A DNA stretch of 64,000 nt. Source: Thermococcus celer Vu 13 = JCM 8558. Its GTDB lineage: Archaea; Methanobacteriota_B; Thermococci; Thermococcales; Thermococcaceae. Position numbers and translations under genes: made by a program. The notes below the pieces were generated by a model that saw nothing but the letters and a program-made list of their open reading frames with translations, made no database searches and had not been told where the DNA came from. The stretch is taken from positions 1,364,001 through 1,428,000 of the forward strand of contig NZ_CP014854.1 of NCBI RefSeq assembly GCF_002214365.1, given 5' to 3'. Positions 28,019 through 36,314 of the stretch are shown in pieces (the first letter of the stretch is position 1; each line of letters begins with the position of its first letter).

Positions 28019-29288
28019 GCTCGAGTTCTACAGGGAGACGAGGTTTAAGGACACCGAGATCGGGAGAGTTCCGGAGGATTGGGAGGTTGTTGAGCTTGGA
28101 GAGGTATGCAAGAAAATAACAGATGGTACTCATAAAACACCTAAATATGTCGATAAGGGGATTCCATTTATTTCTACGCAAAATATCGTACCATTCAGGC
28201 CAGGTTTTGATTTTTCCCAATATAAAAAGTATATTTCCTTGGAAGAGCATAGAGAACTAATAAAGAGATGTAAACCCGAGAAGGGAGATATTTTAATTTC
28301 GAAGTGTGGTACTATCGGTAGAACTAAATTAATTGATGTAGATTACGAATTTAGTATTTTTGTAGGTCTTGCATTATTAAAATTAAAAAAAGACCGTGTC
28401 TCAGGAGAGTTCCTTGAGCAGCTTTTAAATTTTGAACCGTATATTAGAAGAATGGAAATAGCGTCCCCAGGTGCAACAAGAAAGACTTTAACTATCAATG
28501 CGATTAAGAAATTCAAAATCTCCCTTCCTCCTCTCCCCGAACAGCAGAAGATCGCCGAGATCCTCCGCTCCATCGACGAGGCGATTGGAGCGGTTGAGGA
28601 TAGCATTACAAAGCTCGAACGTCTCAGGAAGGGCGCGATGGAGCACCTGCTCACGAGGGGGGTAAACCACACCCGGTTTAAGGAGGTTGAGCTGAACGGG
28701 CGGAGGGTGAAGATCCCGGCGGAGTGGGAGGTTGTTGAGCTCGGAAAAAAAGAATATTTTGAGGTAGTTATGGGGCAGTCTCCACCTTCCTCTACATATA
28801 ACCAAAAGGGCGAAGGATTGCCTTTTTTACAGGGAAGTGCAGAGTTTGGAAGGTTATATCCAACGCCGCTTTTATATACCACCCAGCCAAAGAAGATAGC
28901 CAACAAAAATGACATACTAATATCGGTCAGAGCACCCGTGGGGGATGTGAATATTGCACCATTCAAGCTTTGTATCGGAAGGGGGCTAGCTGCGATTAGG
29001 CCAAATCTAAGAAAAATTGACTATATGTACCTATTTTATTACTTAGCATTCGCAAAGCCGATAATGGAGAAGCTTGGGGGTGGATCCACATTTAAGGGCA
29101 TAACTAAAAAAGCCCTTCAGAATTTTGAAATCCCGCTCCCACCGCTCCCCGAACAGCAGAAGATCGCCGAGATCCTCCGCTCCATCGACGAGGCCATCGA
29201 GGCCAAGCGCATGAAGAAGGCGGGGCTCGAGCGCATGAAGAAGGCGGTCATGGAGAAGCTCCTGACGGGGGAGGTCAGAGTCCGATGA
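28011..29288 (+). CDS. hsdS: Type I restriction-modification specificity subunit (HsdS)
   Basis: HsdS gives the M2S methylase and R2M2S endonuclease their DNA sequence specificity. The plan is the classical duplication: TRD1 (about residues 20-165), conserved helix 1 with LPEQQKIAEILRSIDEAI, TRD2 (about 240-375), conserved helix 2 with the same motif, and a short end. The conserved parts are GC-rich and almost identical between halves. The two recognition domains are strikingly AT-rich and differ from each other, as expected if they were exchanged by recombination. The recognition sequence should be bipartite but cannot be predicted here. Confidence 0.92.
   Translation: MSELEFYRETRFKDTEIGRVPEDWEVVELGEVCKKITDGTHKTPKYVDKGIPFISTQNIVPFRPGFDFSQYKKYISLEEHRELIKRCKPEKGDILISKCGTIGRTKLIDVDYEFSIFVGLALLKLKKDRVSGEFLEQLLNFEPYIRRMEIASPGATRKTLTINAIKKFKISLPPLPEQQKIAEILRSIDEAIGAVEDSITKLERLRKGAMEHLLTRGVNHTRFKEVELNGRRVKIPAEWEVVELGKKEYFEVVMGQSPPSSTYNQKGEGLPFLQGSAEFGRLYPTPLLYTTQPKKIANKNDILISVRAPVGDVNIAPFKLCIGRGLAAIRPNLRKIDYMYLFYYLAFAKPIMEKLGGGSTFKGITKKALQNFEIPLPPLPEQQKIAEILRSIDEAIEAKRMKKAGLERMKKAVMEKLLTGEVRVR
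28533..28582 (+). repeat. 50-bp exact repeat in hsdS, copy 1
   Basis: These 50 bases encode the LPEQQKIAEILRSIDEA core of the first conserved helix and are identical to 29145-29194. Identity at every third codon position shows recent gene conversion or duplication rather than only protein-level constraint. Confidence 0.85.
29145..29194 (+). repeat. 50-bp exact repeat in hsdS, copy 2
   Basis: This is the second copy of the 50-bp repeat, in the second conserved helix of hsdS, in direct orientation 612 bases from copy 1. Recombination between the copies would delete or swap the second recognition domain. Confidence 0.85.
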
Positions 29289-29327
29289 GGTTTTAAACCC
29301 TCGCCCTTTTTCCCGGGGGTTAAGCAA

Positions 29328-29930
29328 ATGACGGTAACCCAAGCTTTTGTGGACGAGAGCGGTGACCTCGGAGGCAGTAAGAGCAAAAAGAGGTACTTTA
29401 CACTCGCCGCCGTGCTCTGCAATGAGAATGCAATTGAAACCCGGATACGGAGGATATCCCAAACGTTCGCTCTTCCCGAACTTAAGTTCAGTGATCTATC
29501 GTACGATGAAAAAGTTGGGGCCACAGAATTGCTCTCTTCACTGGAATTCAGTGTCGCGTACGTTGTTCTTTCAAAGAACGACGGAGGTTTACAGGTATGG
29601 CTGGACAAGAGCAAGCACAACAAGAGTTTGGCGGCCATAAAGCTTTATGGAGCTTTAGTTTCGGGTTTACGTCCCTATCTACCCCGGATGGCCATTGTGG
29701 TGGACAGGAATCAATATTCTGGGCCGGTCTCTAAGTCACTTGTAAAGAAGTATTCAGTCAATGTTATTCCAGATGATTCGCAGAAACGGGCTGGCCTCCA
29801 GCTTGCGGATGCAATGGCCAACATCGTTTACCTCCACTATCAACATAAAAACGGGGAGCTAATTGGAATGATACGGGATAAAATTATCTTTGAGAGACTA
29901 ATCAACGAGAAGAGTCTTAGAAAGTTGTAA
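29328..29930 (+). CDS. DUF3800 protein in the restriction locus
   Basis: A 200-residue protein with the DUF3800 pattern: FVDESGDLG at the N-terminus, VVDRNQ in the middle and the C-terminal DSQKRAGLQLADAMAN. The conserved Asp residues at both ends fit the proposed RNase H-like nuclease fold of this family. It sits 39 bases after hsdS and before hsdR. DUF3800 genes are frequent in defence islands and beside type I and mobile-element loci. A role as an accessory nuclease is plausible but unproven. GGGGG lies before the ATG, and codon use is a little more AT-rich than in hsdM. Confidence 0.8.
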   Translation: MTVTQAFVDESGDLGGSKSKKRYFTLAAVLCNENAIETRIRRISQTFALPELKFSDLSYDEKVGATELLSSLEFSVAYVVLSKNDGGLQVWLDKSKHNKSLAAIKLYGALVSGLRPYLPRMAIVVDRNQYSGPVSKSLVKKYSVNVIPDDSQKRAGLQLADAMANIVYLHYQHKNGELIGMIRDKIIFERLINEKSLRKL

Positions 29931-29992
29931 CGAGTCGGGTGGCTAGTCCCCTTCCGGGCGACCCCCACCCTCATTTCTCTATTATAAATTTA

Positions 29993-30066
29993 AAGTTTAA
30001 ACTTATTAACCTTTCGGTGTCTCAAAAACTCAAACGTTTTTATAAAATCGTTCGGAATTTTGAGAC
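29993..30066 (+). promoter_or_regulatory. hsdR promoter region with two palindromic elements
   Basis: The 206 bases between the DUF3800 gene and hsdR are AT-rich. AAGTTTAAACTT (29993-30004) is a perfect 12-bp palindrome. GTCTCAAAA (30019-30027) and TTTTGAGAC (30058-30066) form a perfect 9-bp inverted repeat around a TATA-like TTTTTATAAAA (about 30037-30047). hsdR therefore has its own, probably regulated, promoter. Separate control would allow methylation to precede restriction. Confidence 0.5.
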
Positions 30067-30136
30067 TTTCCAGTCCCCGCGTTTTAATTAAGTTTATTAA
30101 TTACGCCGGTGACCATTAGGGGTAGGGGTGAGATGT

Positions 30137-33100
30137 ATGGCGCTGATACCCGAGGGGGTCGTTCACGGTGAGATTAAGGATAACCTCCTCCGCATCGGAT
30201 GGGAGGACGGCAACGAGAGGTTCAACATAGAGGAGCATAAGATGGTCTCCGATTACAGCGGGCTTGAGGGTTCCCTCGGCGGTTTCGTTCTCTGGAACAT
30301 CCTTGAGGGTAAGATCCGGGAGCTTAACGGCTCCTTCTTCGCCAACCTGACGGAGGAGGAAGAGGAGAAGGTCTGGGAGGAGATAAGGAGAAAGCTCGAA
30401 TCCGCGGGGGAGGTTGAGACCCTCGAGTACCTCAAGTACGGCCTTTCCCTCACCTCCCTCGGGAGGTACGACAGGGTTAAGCTCATCGATTATGATAATC
30501 CTACTAATAACATCTTTTTCTTCCTCCACGAGGCGAAGTTTCCGGGCTCTCCGGACAACATAAAGCCCGACTTCACCCTCTTCATCAACGGGGTTCCTGT
30601 CGTTATAATCGAGGCCAAGGCCAGGGGGATAATCGAGCTTGAGGACGTTGACTGGAGGAGGTGGTCGAAGGTTCAGGGCACAGAGGAGGAGGCCCTCGCC
30701 CAGATACGGAGGTACGAGAGGTACTCAAAGCCCCTCTTCCGCTTCGTCCAGTTCGGGGTCGCCTACGGGGACAAACAGCTTTACACCCCTACGATGCCTT
30801 CCGGCGGAAGCGCCCCCGCCTTCGAGTGGAGGTACCCCGACGAGGAGAAACCCGACGTCTTCGATCTCCTCAAACCCGAGCGGCTCCTCGACGTGCTGAG
30901 GTACTACACCTTCTTCTTCAGGAGGAACGGGAGGGGCGCAAAGAGGATCAAGGTCATCGCGCGCTGGAACCAGTACAGGGCAACGAAGAGGATCATCGGG
31001 AGGATCGAGGAGTACCTCTCGATGGAGGGTGAGAAGAGGAACGGCCTCGTGTGGCAGTGGCAGGGAAGCGGAAAGACCTTCATAATGTTCTTCGTGGCAA
31101 ACTGGTTCCTCAACAGGTACAAGGGCAGAAACCCGGTTACCTTCTTCGTCGTTGACAGGACGGACCTCAAGACCCAGCACTCGGGCGTTTTTGAGTCCGT
31201 CGAGGACAGGGAATTCAGGGAGCACTTCGACGTCGTAAAGAACATCTCCGAGCTGAGGAAGCGCATCGAGGAGATGATGAAGAGCGAGGAAACCGGAAGG
31301 GTCATCCCCACCGGGATCCACATAACCACGATTCAGAAGTTCCAGTACGGAAAGTTCAGGGACCTCGTGAGGGTGAAGAAGTCCAGGGACGGTGAAAAGT
31401 TCGAGGCGGAGAGGGCTGTTAAAAAACCTGAGGTTCTTTTCCTGATCGACGAGGCCCACCGCACCCAGTACGGTCGGCTCGCCTCCGTGATGAGGGCCCT
31501 TTTCCCGCGGGCGATGTTCTTCGGCTTCACAGGGACGCCGATATTCCAGAGGAGCAGGAACACGTTCCAGGAGTTCGCCTATCCCGAGGATGGGGAGTAC
31601 TTCCTCGACGTTTACTTCATAAGTGATTCAATTAGGGATGGCTTCACCCTCGATATAACCCACGAGGTCGTTGAGGAAGAAAGTGTCTCAATCGCCCTCG
31701 ACGAGAACAAGCTCAAGGCCTTTATCGAGGCCTACCAGCTAAACGACCCGGAGGAAGTCGAGGCATTTCTCATGGGGCGGAGAAAGAGCCTGAAGATGAG
31801 CTCGAGGGAACTCGCAGAGGAGCTCAGGAAGTCGAGGGTATTCCTCGAGAGCCCGAAGGAAATCGAGCGCTTCGCGGAGTACATCGCCAAACGGATTTAC
31901 GACGACACGATGGGGTTCCAGTTCAAGGCGATGGTCGTTGCAGTAAACCGGGAGGCCTGCGTTCACTTCAAGCGGGCCCTTGATAAAGCGTTTAGGGAGT
32001 ACTTCTGCTCTAAAGTCGAGGAACTCGAGGACGGGGGCAAAGTTGAGGTCGCCGAGCACTTCCGGGAGCTCTGCCGGAACGCCGAAAGGCTTTCCGAGGT
32101 TGTGATGACCTACCAGCACAACGAGAAGAGCGAGGTCATCGAGGAGTTCAAAGCACAGCTGAAGTCGAGAAGGGAGTTCCAGAAAAAGGATTACGACACC
32201 ATCAACAAACTCATCGTGGAGATGTTCCAGGAGGAGGCTTACCCCAAGGTACTTATCGTCACCGACATGCTTCTCACGGGTTTCGACGCCCCGATCCTGA
32301 GGGTGATGTACCTTTACAAGCCGATATTTGGGCACAGACTCCTCCAGGCCGTGACGAGGGTTAACAGACCCTACCCGAACAAGGAGACCGGGCTCGTCGT
32401 TGATGGCGTCGGCCTTCTGCCGGCCGTTATCAGGGTGAAAGGTATCTACGAGATGCTGGCTAAGCAGGATCCCAAGGTGCTCGAGGACTTCCGGAGAAAC
32501 TTCGCGAAGAGCATCGGGGAGAGGGTGAAGGAGTTCGAGGATAAACTCCAGCGGGTTAAGGAAGAGCTTTCCGGAGTTGGGATAGAGGTTGACATCATCA
32601 AGGCCTTCAGAAAGCAGGGGAGATGGAAGGAGCTCGAGGCGGAGATGGATCGGGTTAAGAACGTGCTCGCACCGATTGCTCTCTACTTTAAGGGCAACGA
32701 GCCGAGGGCGGTGAAGCTTTTCAACAACCTCCGCGAGGTCGTTTCTATGTACCGTTCCCTCGGGGCGCATCCTGCGAGGCTGGCCTACATGGACGACATG
32801 ATGGCCGTTGGGGCCGTTTACTCCGCATTCGTTAGACTGATCGGCTTCACCGGAAAGGAGAGCAAGTTCTGGGACGACCTGCTTCGCTTCGTGCACGAGA
32901 ACATGGAAGTCGGCCCGATGAGGGAGCTCGTCAGGGTGAGGCTCGGCGAACTCTCGGGGAGCGAAGCGTCTTTCGAGACGGTCGCACGCTTTTACAGGCT
33001 GTACTATCAAGCGGAGGACAACGCCCACGATCCGGTTTACAGGGCGATCCTTGAGAGGCTCAACCGTCTCCTTGAGCAGTGGCTCAACAGGAACATAGAC

Positions 33101-33448
33101 CTCAAGGAACTCAAAAGGCAGGTTTCCCTACTCGAAAAGCAGGCCGATGAATACGAGAAGAAGAAAGCGGGCAGGACGTGGCAGGAGTCGCTCGTCGAGT
33201 CGGTTAAGTTCTACGCGGTGAATTACCTGGGCCTCGGGGGTGTTGAACTCCGGAGGTTCAAAAAAGAGCTCAGAAGGCTCAAAAAATTGAACCCAAAAGC
33301 CGTTAAGAGGCTCTCAATGGCACTTTTAGCTGACATTATGGACGTCATGAGCGCTGAAAACCTGGAGAAGTATCGTGAGCTTTCAAAGGAGGTCGACAGG
33401 CTCGTGGAGGAGTCGATTATCCCGGAGGTGCGCAGACATGTTAGATGA
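30137..33448 (+). CDS. hsdR: Type I restriction endonuclease subunit (HsdR)
   Basis: HsdR is the ATP-driven translocase and nuclease of the type I complex. The N-terminal nuclease has KPDFTLF and IIEAKA (about residues 142-160), the D...E-x-K site. Superfamily 2 helicase motor motifs follow: Walker A WQGSGKTF (about 305), LIDEAHRTQYG (about 436), FTGTP (about 462) and TDMLLTGFDAP in the second RecA fold. A helical C-terminal domain binds HsdM. Length 1103 is normal and intact. The frame opens at GTG 30128, but GGGGTGA sits 5-6 bases before ATG 30137. Its last codons overlap the next gene, making it the head of a five-gene run. Confidence 0.95.
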   Translation: MALIPEGVVHGEIKDNLLRIGWEDGNERFNIEEHKMVSDYSGLEGSLGGFVLWNILEGKIRELNGSFFANLTEEEEEKVWEEIRRKLESAGEVETLEYLKYGLSLTSLGRYDRVKLIDYDNPTNNIFFFLHEAKFPGSPDNIKPDFTLFINGVPVVIIEAKARGIIELEDVDWRRWSKVQGTEEEALAQIRRYERYSKPLFRFVQFGVAYGDKQLYTPTMPSGGSAPAFEWRYPDEEKPDVFDLLKPERLLDVLRYYTFFFRRNGRGAKRIKVIARWNQYRATKRIIGRIEEYLSMEGEKRNGLVWQWQGSGKTFIMFFVANWFLNRYKGRNPVTFFVVDRTDLKTQHSGVFESVEDREFREHFDVVKNISELRKRIEEMMKSEETGRVIPTGIHITTIQKFQYGKFRDLVRVKKSRDGEKFEAERAVKKPEVLFLIDEAHRTQYGRLASVMRALFPRAMFFGFTGTPIFQRSRNTFQEFAYPEDGEYFLDVYFISDSIRDGFTLDITHEVVEEESVSIALDENKLKAFIEAYQLNDPEEVEAFLMGRRKSLKMSSRELAEELRKSRVFLESPKEIERFAEYIAKRIYDDTMGFQFKAMVVAVNREACVHFKRALDKAFREYFCSKVEELEDGGKVEVAEHFRELCRNAERLSEVVMTYQHNEKSEVIEEFKAQLKSRREFQKKDYDTINKLIVEMFQEEAYPKVLIVTDMLLTGFDAPILRVMYLYKPIFGHRLLQAVTRVNRPYPNKETGLVVDGVGLLPAVIRVKGIYEMLAKQDPKVLEDFRRNFAKSIGERVKEFEDKLQRVKEELSGVGIEVDIIKAFRKQGRWKELEAEMDRVKNVLAPIALYFKGNEPRAVKLFNNLREVVSMYRSLGAHPARLAYMDDMMAVGAVYSAFVRLIGFTGKESKFWDDLLRFVHENMEVGPMRELVRVRLGELSGSEASFETVARFYRLYYQAEDNAHDPVYRAILERLNRLLEQWLNRNIDLKELKRQVSLLEKQADEYEKKKAGRTWQESLVESVKFYAVNYLGLGGVELRRFKKELRRLKKLNPKAVKRLSMALLADIMDVMSAENLEKYRELSKEVDRLVEESIIPEVRRHVR

Positions 33449-33752
33449 ACTGCTTGAGCGGGCAAAAAACCTCCTGGATTGCCAGAGACCGGTGAAGGTT
33501 AAGGTCAGGCCTCTGAAGACCTCCATCGCCCGGGTTTCATTCAGATACGGCACTATTACCCTCGACCCTTCCGTTTTGGAACTGGGAGACGAGGAGGTAC
33601 TCTACGTGCTCGTCCATGAGCTCGCCCATCTCAAAGCCGGGACGACTTACCACTCTTCCGCTTTCTGGATGGAAGTTAAGAGGGCGTTCCCTGAGAAAAA
33701 AGCCCGGGAGCTGGAGGACAATATTATGGTAAAGCTTCAGGGGCGAACGTGA
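33438..33752 (+). CDS. SprT/YgjP-like zinc metalloprotease
   Basis: A 104-residue minimal metalloprotease. HELAHLKAGTTYHSSAFW (about residues 56-73) gives the HExxH zinc site and a downstream His. YgjP/SprT-like proteins of this type are often encoded beside type I hsdR genes, where their target is unknown. GGAGGTG lies 6 bases before the ATG, which sits inside the last 11 bases of hsdR, so translation is coupled. The longer frame starting at 33375 is an overlap with hsdR and is rejected. Confidence 0.8.
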   Translation: MLDELLERAKNLLDCQRPVKVKVRPLKTSIARVSFRYGTITLDPSVLELGDEEVLYVLVHELAHLKAGTTYHSSAFWMEVKRAFPEKKARELEDNIMVKLQGRT

Positions 33753-33991
33753 GGATTTTCAGCACGTACCTGATGGATAGATTCCCCAAGCGATACAAAA
33801 GCCCAAAACCTGTCGTTTCTAACAAGACAGGGAAAGCTGGTAGAATCAGATTCAAACTTGGTCCCAAGGAATACAAAATTACCGCTGAAAAATGTTCGTT
33901 TCCGATGTGCTGGAAGGGGGAAGCAAGAGGAAAGGTTGTAGTCAACTCGACAACTCGTGTAAAACTCAACGTGTCGGTTGATTATGGTTGA
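33749..33991 (+). CDS. Small basic hypothetical protein
   Basis: An 80-residue basic protein with a GTG start overlapping the previous stop by 4 bases (GTGA) and AGGGG 5 bases upstream. Two Cys lie in KCSFPMCW, possibly half a metal site. The C-terminal half looks like short beta strands (KVVVNSTTRVKLNVSV). No family is recognised. The overlaps on both ends place it in the hsdR operon. The base composition is more AT-rich than hsdR, so the run may have been assembled from different sources. Confidence 0.5.
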   Translation: MRIFSTYLMDRFPKRYKSPKPVVSNKTGKAGRIRFKLGPKEYKITAEKCSFPMCWKGEARGKVVVNSTTRVKLNVSVDYG

Positions 33992-34097
33992 GACGATAAT
34001 GCTCTTGTTGATCATTGTCTCTATTGGGGGCATTATAGTTGCAGTGTTGTATCTCGCAAAAGCTATTTACATTAAAGTAACTAAATGGAAATGGTGA
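33984..34097 (+). CDS. Tiny single-span membrane protein
   Basis: A 37-residue reading frame: [20 protein letters not shown], then a few more hydrophobic residues and the basic end KVTKWKW. This is one membrane helix with a positive C-terminus, which predicts its end on the cytoplasmic side. It starts 8 bases inside the previous gene. Its stop overlaps the GGTGAT ribosome site of the EVE gene. The position in an unbroken chain of overlaps argues that it is translated, though there is no homology support. Confidence 0.45.
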   Translation: MVETIMLLLIIVSIGGIIVAVLYLAKAIYIKVTKWKW

Positions 34098-34102
34098 TTT
34101 CA

Positions 34103-34534
34103 ATGAGGTACTGGCTCTGCATAACCAACCGCGACAACTGGAAAGTTATAAAAGAGAAGAACGTCTGGGGCGTGCCGAAGAGGCACAGGAACACCATCGC
34201 CAGGGTAAAGCCCGGCGACAGACTCATCATCTACGTCAAACAGGAGAGGAAGGATAAGCAAATCCTCGAGCCGAAGATCGTTGGAATCTTCGAGGTCGTG
34301 GGCGAGCCCTACACCGACTCCACGAAGATCTTCAAGAGCCCGCCGCACCTCAACGAGACCTATCCACTGAGGGTGAGGATAAAGCCCGTAAAGCTCGGCG
34401 AGCTCGAGTTTAAGCCTTTGATTCCAAAGCTCAGCTTCATCACCAACAAGAAGCGCTGGAGCGGGCATCTGATGGGCAAGGCGATGAGGGAGATACCCGA
34501 GGAGGACTACAGGCTGATCGAGGGCCTGCTTTGA
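34103..34534 (+). CDS. EVE-domain protein (modified-base reader)
   Basis: A 143-residue single EVE (PUA-like) domain: [15 protein letters not shown] at the start, then [19 protein letters not shown] and the C-terminal [17 protein letters not shown] domains resemble PUA and YTH folds and are thought to bind modified bases, and they are often linked with restriction and other defence genes. Being last in the hsdR operon suggests that it senses modified DNA or tRNA in the restriction response. The start is set by GGTGAT just before ATG 34103. The neighbouring methyltransferase cassette begins after it. Confidence 0.85.
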   Translation: MRYWLCITNRDNWKVIKEKNVWGVPKRHRNTIARVKPGDRLIIYVKQERKDKQILEPKIVGIFEVVGEPYTDSTKIFKSPPHLNETYPLRVRIKPVKLGELEFKPLIPKLSFITNKKRWSGHLMGKAMREIPEEDYRLIEGLL

Positions 34535-34572
34535 TTTTATCCGTTCCCCTTCTTTGATCTGAGCACATCCCG

Positions 34573-34613
34573 CCACCGAAGTGAAGGCCCCATCACCGGT
34601 GAAGGGGCATCAC
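34573..34613. repeat. 41-bp hairpin repeat, copy A
   Basis: This 41-bp sequence, CCACCGAAGTGAAGGCCCCA and on, is identical to 37919-37959. It folds on itself: AAGTGA pairs with TCACTT just outside, CCCC with GGGG, and the centre TCACCGGTGA is palindromic. An additional inverted pair TCTTTGAT (34551) and ATCAAAGA (34645) encloses copy A. It lies between the EVE stop and the methyltransferase promoter. It could be a mobile REP-like element, a recombination site or a terminator. Confidence 0.8.
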
Positions 34614-34710
34614 CCATCACTTCGAACACCCCGTTCACCACAGAATCAAAGAGGGGGCTAGATGAAAGTTATAAGAAACTTAAGCAAACTATAGCAATGG
34701 AGGAACAAAT

Positions 34711-35667
34711 ATGAGGGAAGTTCCGTTTGAGGAGTACCTTGAATTCATAAAAGAGCACGATCATGTAATTATCGGAAACCAAAAGATAGAGATTGGAAGG
34801 CCCATTCTGATTAAAACTTTCCAACCGCAGAATTTCAAGCTCGAAACCACAACCGTATGGAGCTTTCCAGACCGGGGGAAATGGGCAACTCATCATGCAA
34901 ACGCAAAATACAGGGGAAACTGGGCGCCTCAGGTTCCACGAAACTTGATCCTGCAGTATACAAAACCGGGAGATACCGTTTTGGATGCGTTTCTTGGAAG
35001 CGGGACAACGCTGATAGAATGCAAACTGCTTGGAAGGCACGGGATCGGGGTCGATATAAACTATGAGGCCCTAATGGTGGCGTGGGACAGGTTAAACTTT
35101 GAGTACGACCCGCGTAAAGAGGCGCAACCCACGCTAAGCTCTTATCTTGGAATGAAGGAGAACGTTGAATGGGTGGAGCCCCAAATTCGCCTTTACCATG
35201 GAGATGCAAGAAACTTGGACGAACTTGAAGATGAGAGCATAGATCTGATAGCCACTCACCCGCCCTACGCTGGAATTATCGGATATACAAAAAAAGCGGG
35301 CTCTCCGGTTGACGGAGATCTATCAAATGTTAAGTCAATTAATGACTTCGTATTGGAAATGAAAAAAGCCGCTGAAGAATTTTATAGAGTATTAAAACCC
35401 GGAAAATACGCGGCTATTCTAATGGGGGACACAAGGCGGCACCGGCATTATGTGCCCATAGCGTTTAGGGTCATGAAAGCGTTTTTGGAAGCGGGGTTTA
35501 TACTAAAAGAGGACATCATAAAGGTCCAGCATCATATGCGGGGAACTGAACCGTGGAAAACCAGAAAGAGGGACTTCTATCTAATCTCCCATGAGCATCT
35601 ATTCGTATTCAGAAAGCCGGAGAAAGGAGAGAGGCTCCAAAAATTCCAGGAAAGTAGGGTAGTCTAA
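34711..35667 (+). CDS. Site-specific DNA methyltransferase (amino-MTase, N4-C or N6-A)
   Basis: A 318-residue SAM-dependent DNA methyltransferase. LDAFLGSGTTLIE (about residues 90-102) is the FxGxG SAM motif, and THPPYAGIIGY (about 181-191) is the (D/N/S)PPY catalytic motif in slightly varied form. The motif order, SAM site first, and the N-terminal WSFPDRGKWATHH resemble the N4-cytosine/N6-adenine enzymes seen in archaeal R-M loci. It is AT-richer than hsdR. GGAGG lies 8 bases before the ATG and a TATA-like GTTATAAG is at about 34668. It converges on the candidate endonuclease gene with only 5 bases between. Confidence 0.82.
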   Translation: MREVPFEEYLEFIKEHDHVIIGNQKIEIGRPILIKTFQPQNFKLETTTVWSFPDRGKWATHHANAKYRGNWAPQVPRNLILQYTKPGDTVLDAFLGSGTTLIECKLLGRHGIGVDINYEALMVAWDRLNFEYDPRKEAQPTLSSYLGMKENVEWVEPQIRLYHGDARNLDELEDESIDLIATHPPYAGIIGYTKKAGSPVDGDLSNVKSINDFVLEMKKAAEEFYRVLKPGKYAAILMGDTRRHRHYVPIAFRVMKAFLEAGFILKEDIIKVQHHMRGTEPWKTRKRDFYLISHEHLFVFRKPEKGERLQKFQESRVV

Positions 35668-35672
35668 CCCTT

Positions 35673-36290
35673 TCAAAGCTCAAAAAGGGAAACACCGTAT
35701 TTTTCGGGTGCTGGCCTATTTCGAACGGCTGTTGTTATTATCCTGTCAATATCACCATATTCACTCTGTGCGATCCATCGTATAAACCTCATGAGGAACT
35801 CCCTCGGTGGGTCAAGTTTGCTCTCTTTGCATCCTCTGTCGCTATAATTCCAGTCCTGCTCGGCCATTAGCAGTGAGCCATAGAAAATCGTTATATCAGA
35901 GGGATCGAGTTCCATAGGAAATGTTATGCCTTTTATATCTTCTACAACTTTATTTATGTCCTCGCCATGATTGATGCGTTCAAATGCCAGAAATATAGAG
36001 TTTGCCTGCTCTTCGTCGCTTATCCGCTTGAGATACAGATCAAAGAACAACCGGACGTGCGTCGGAGCAAATTCCTTCTTTCCTTCCGGTTGAAGAACGA
36101 CCTTGAAATCTCCTGGACATATCCTGTCCGTTCTGACGATGTAAACTTTGGTTCCGTTAGACCCGGAGTAGAGCAGAGCCCGTCCTCCTTCTCCGAGAAC
36201 CCTGCGCCCTCTTTTGGTCTCCTTTATCTCTGCAGGTCTCAGGTCCTGAACTATTTCAAAAACGTCGTCTACCCTCACGAACGTCACCAA
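35673..36290 (-). CDS. Unknown protein in methyltransferase cassette, candidate restriction endonuclease
   Basis: I do not recognise the family. The protein is about 205 residues, soluble and charged. Its start is unsettled: TTG 36290, or GTG 36278 with GGTGA just upstream. Notable segments are EIKETKRGRRVLGEGGRALL near the N-terminus and KLDPPREFLMRFIRW near the C-terminus; no certain PD-(D/E)XK or HNH site is visible. It lies 24 bases downstream of the Dam-like gene on the same strand and faces the second methyltransferase. This is where a type II endonuclease gene would be expected. A control protein or damage-linked factor are alternatives. Confidence 0.55.
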   Translation of the reverse strand: MVTFVRVDDVFEIVQDLRPAEIKETKRGRRVLGEGGRALLYSGSNGTKVYIVRTDRICPGDFKVVLQPEGKKEFAPTHVRLFFDLYLKRISDEEQANSIFLAFERINHGEDINKVVEDIKGITFPMELDPSDITIFYGSLLMAEQDWNYSDRGCKESKLDPPREFLMRFIRWIAQSEYGDIDRIITTAVRNRPAPEKYGVSLFEL

Positions 36291-36314
36291 GTGTTAAAAA
36301 GAAGACAGAACTTT

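Noticed and set aside
34573-34613. CRISPR repeat
   Set aside because: Only two copies, 3.3 kb apart, with genes between; no regular spacers.
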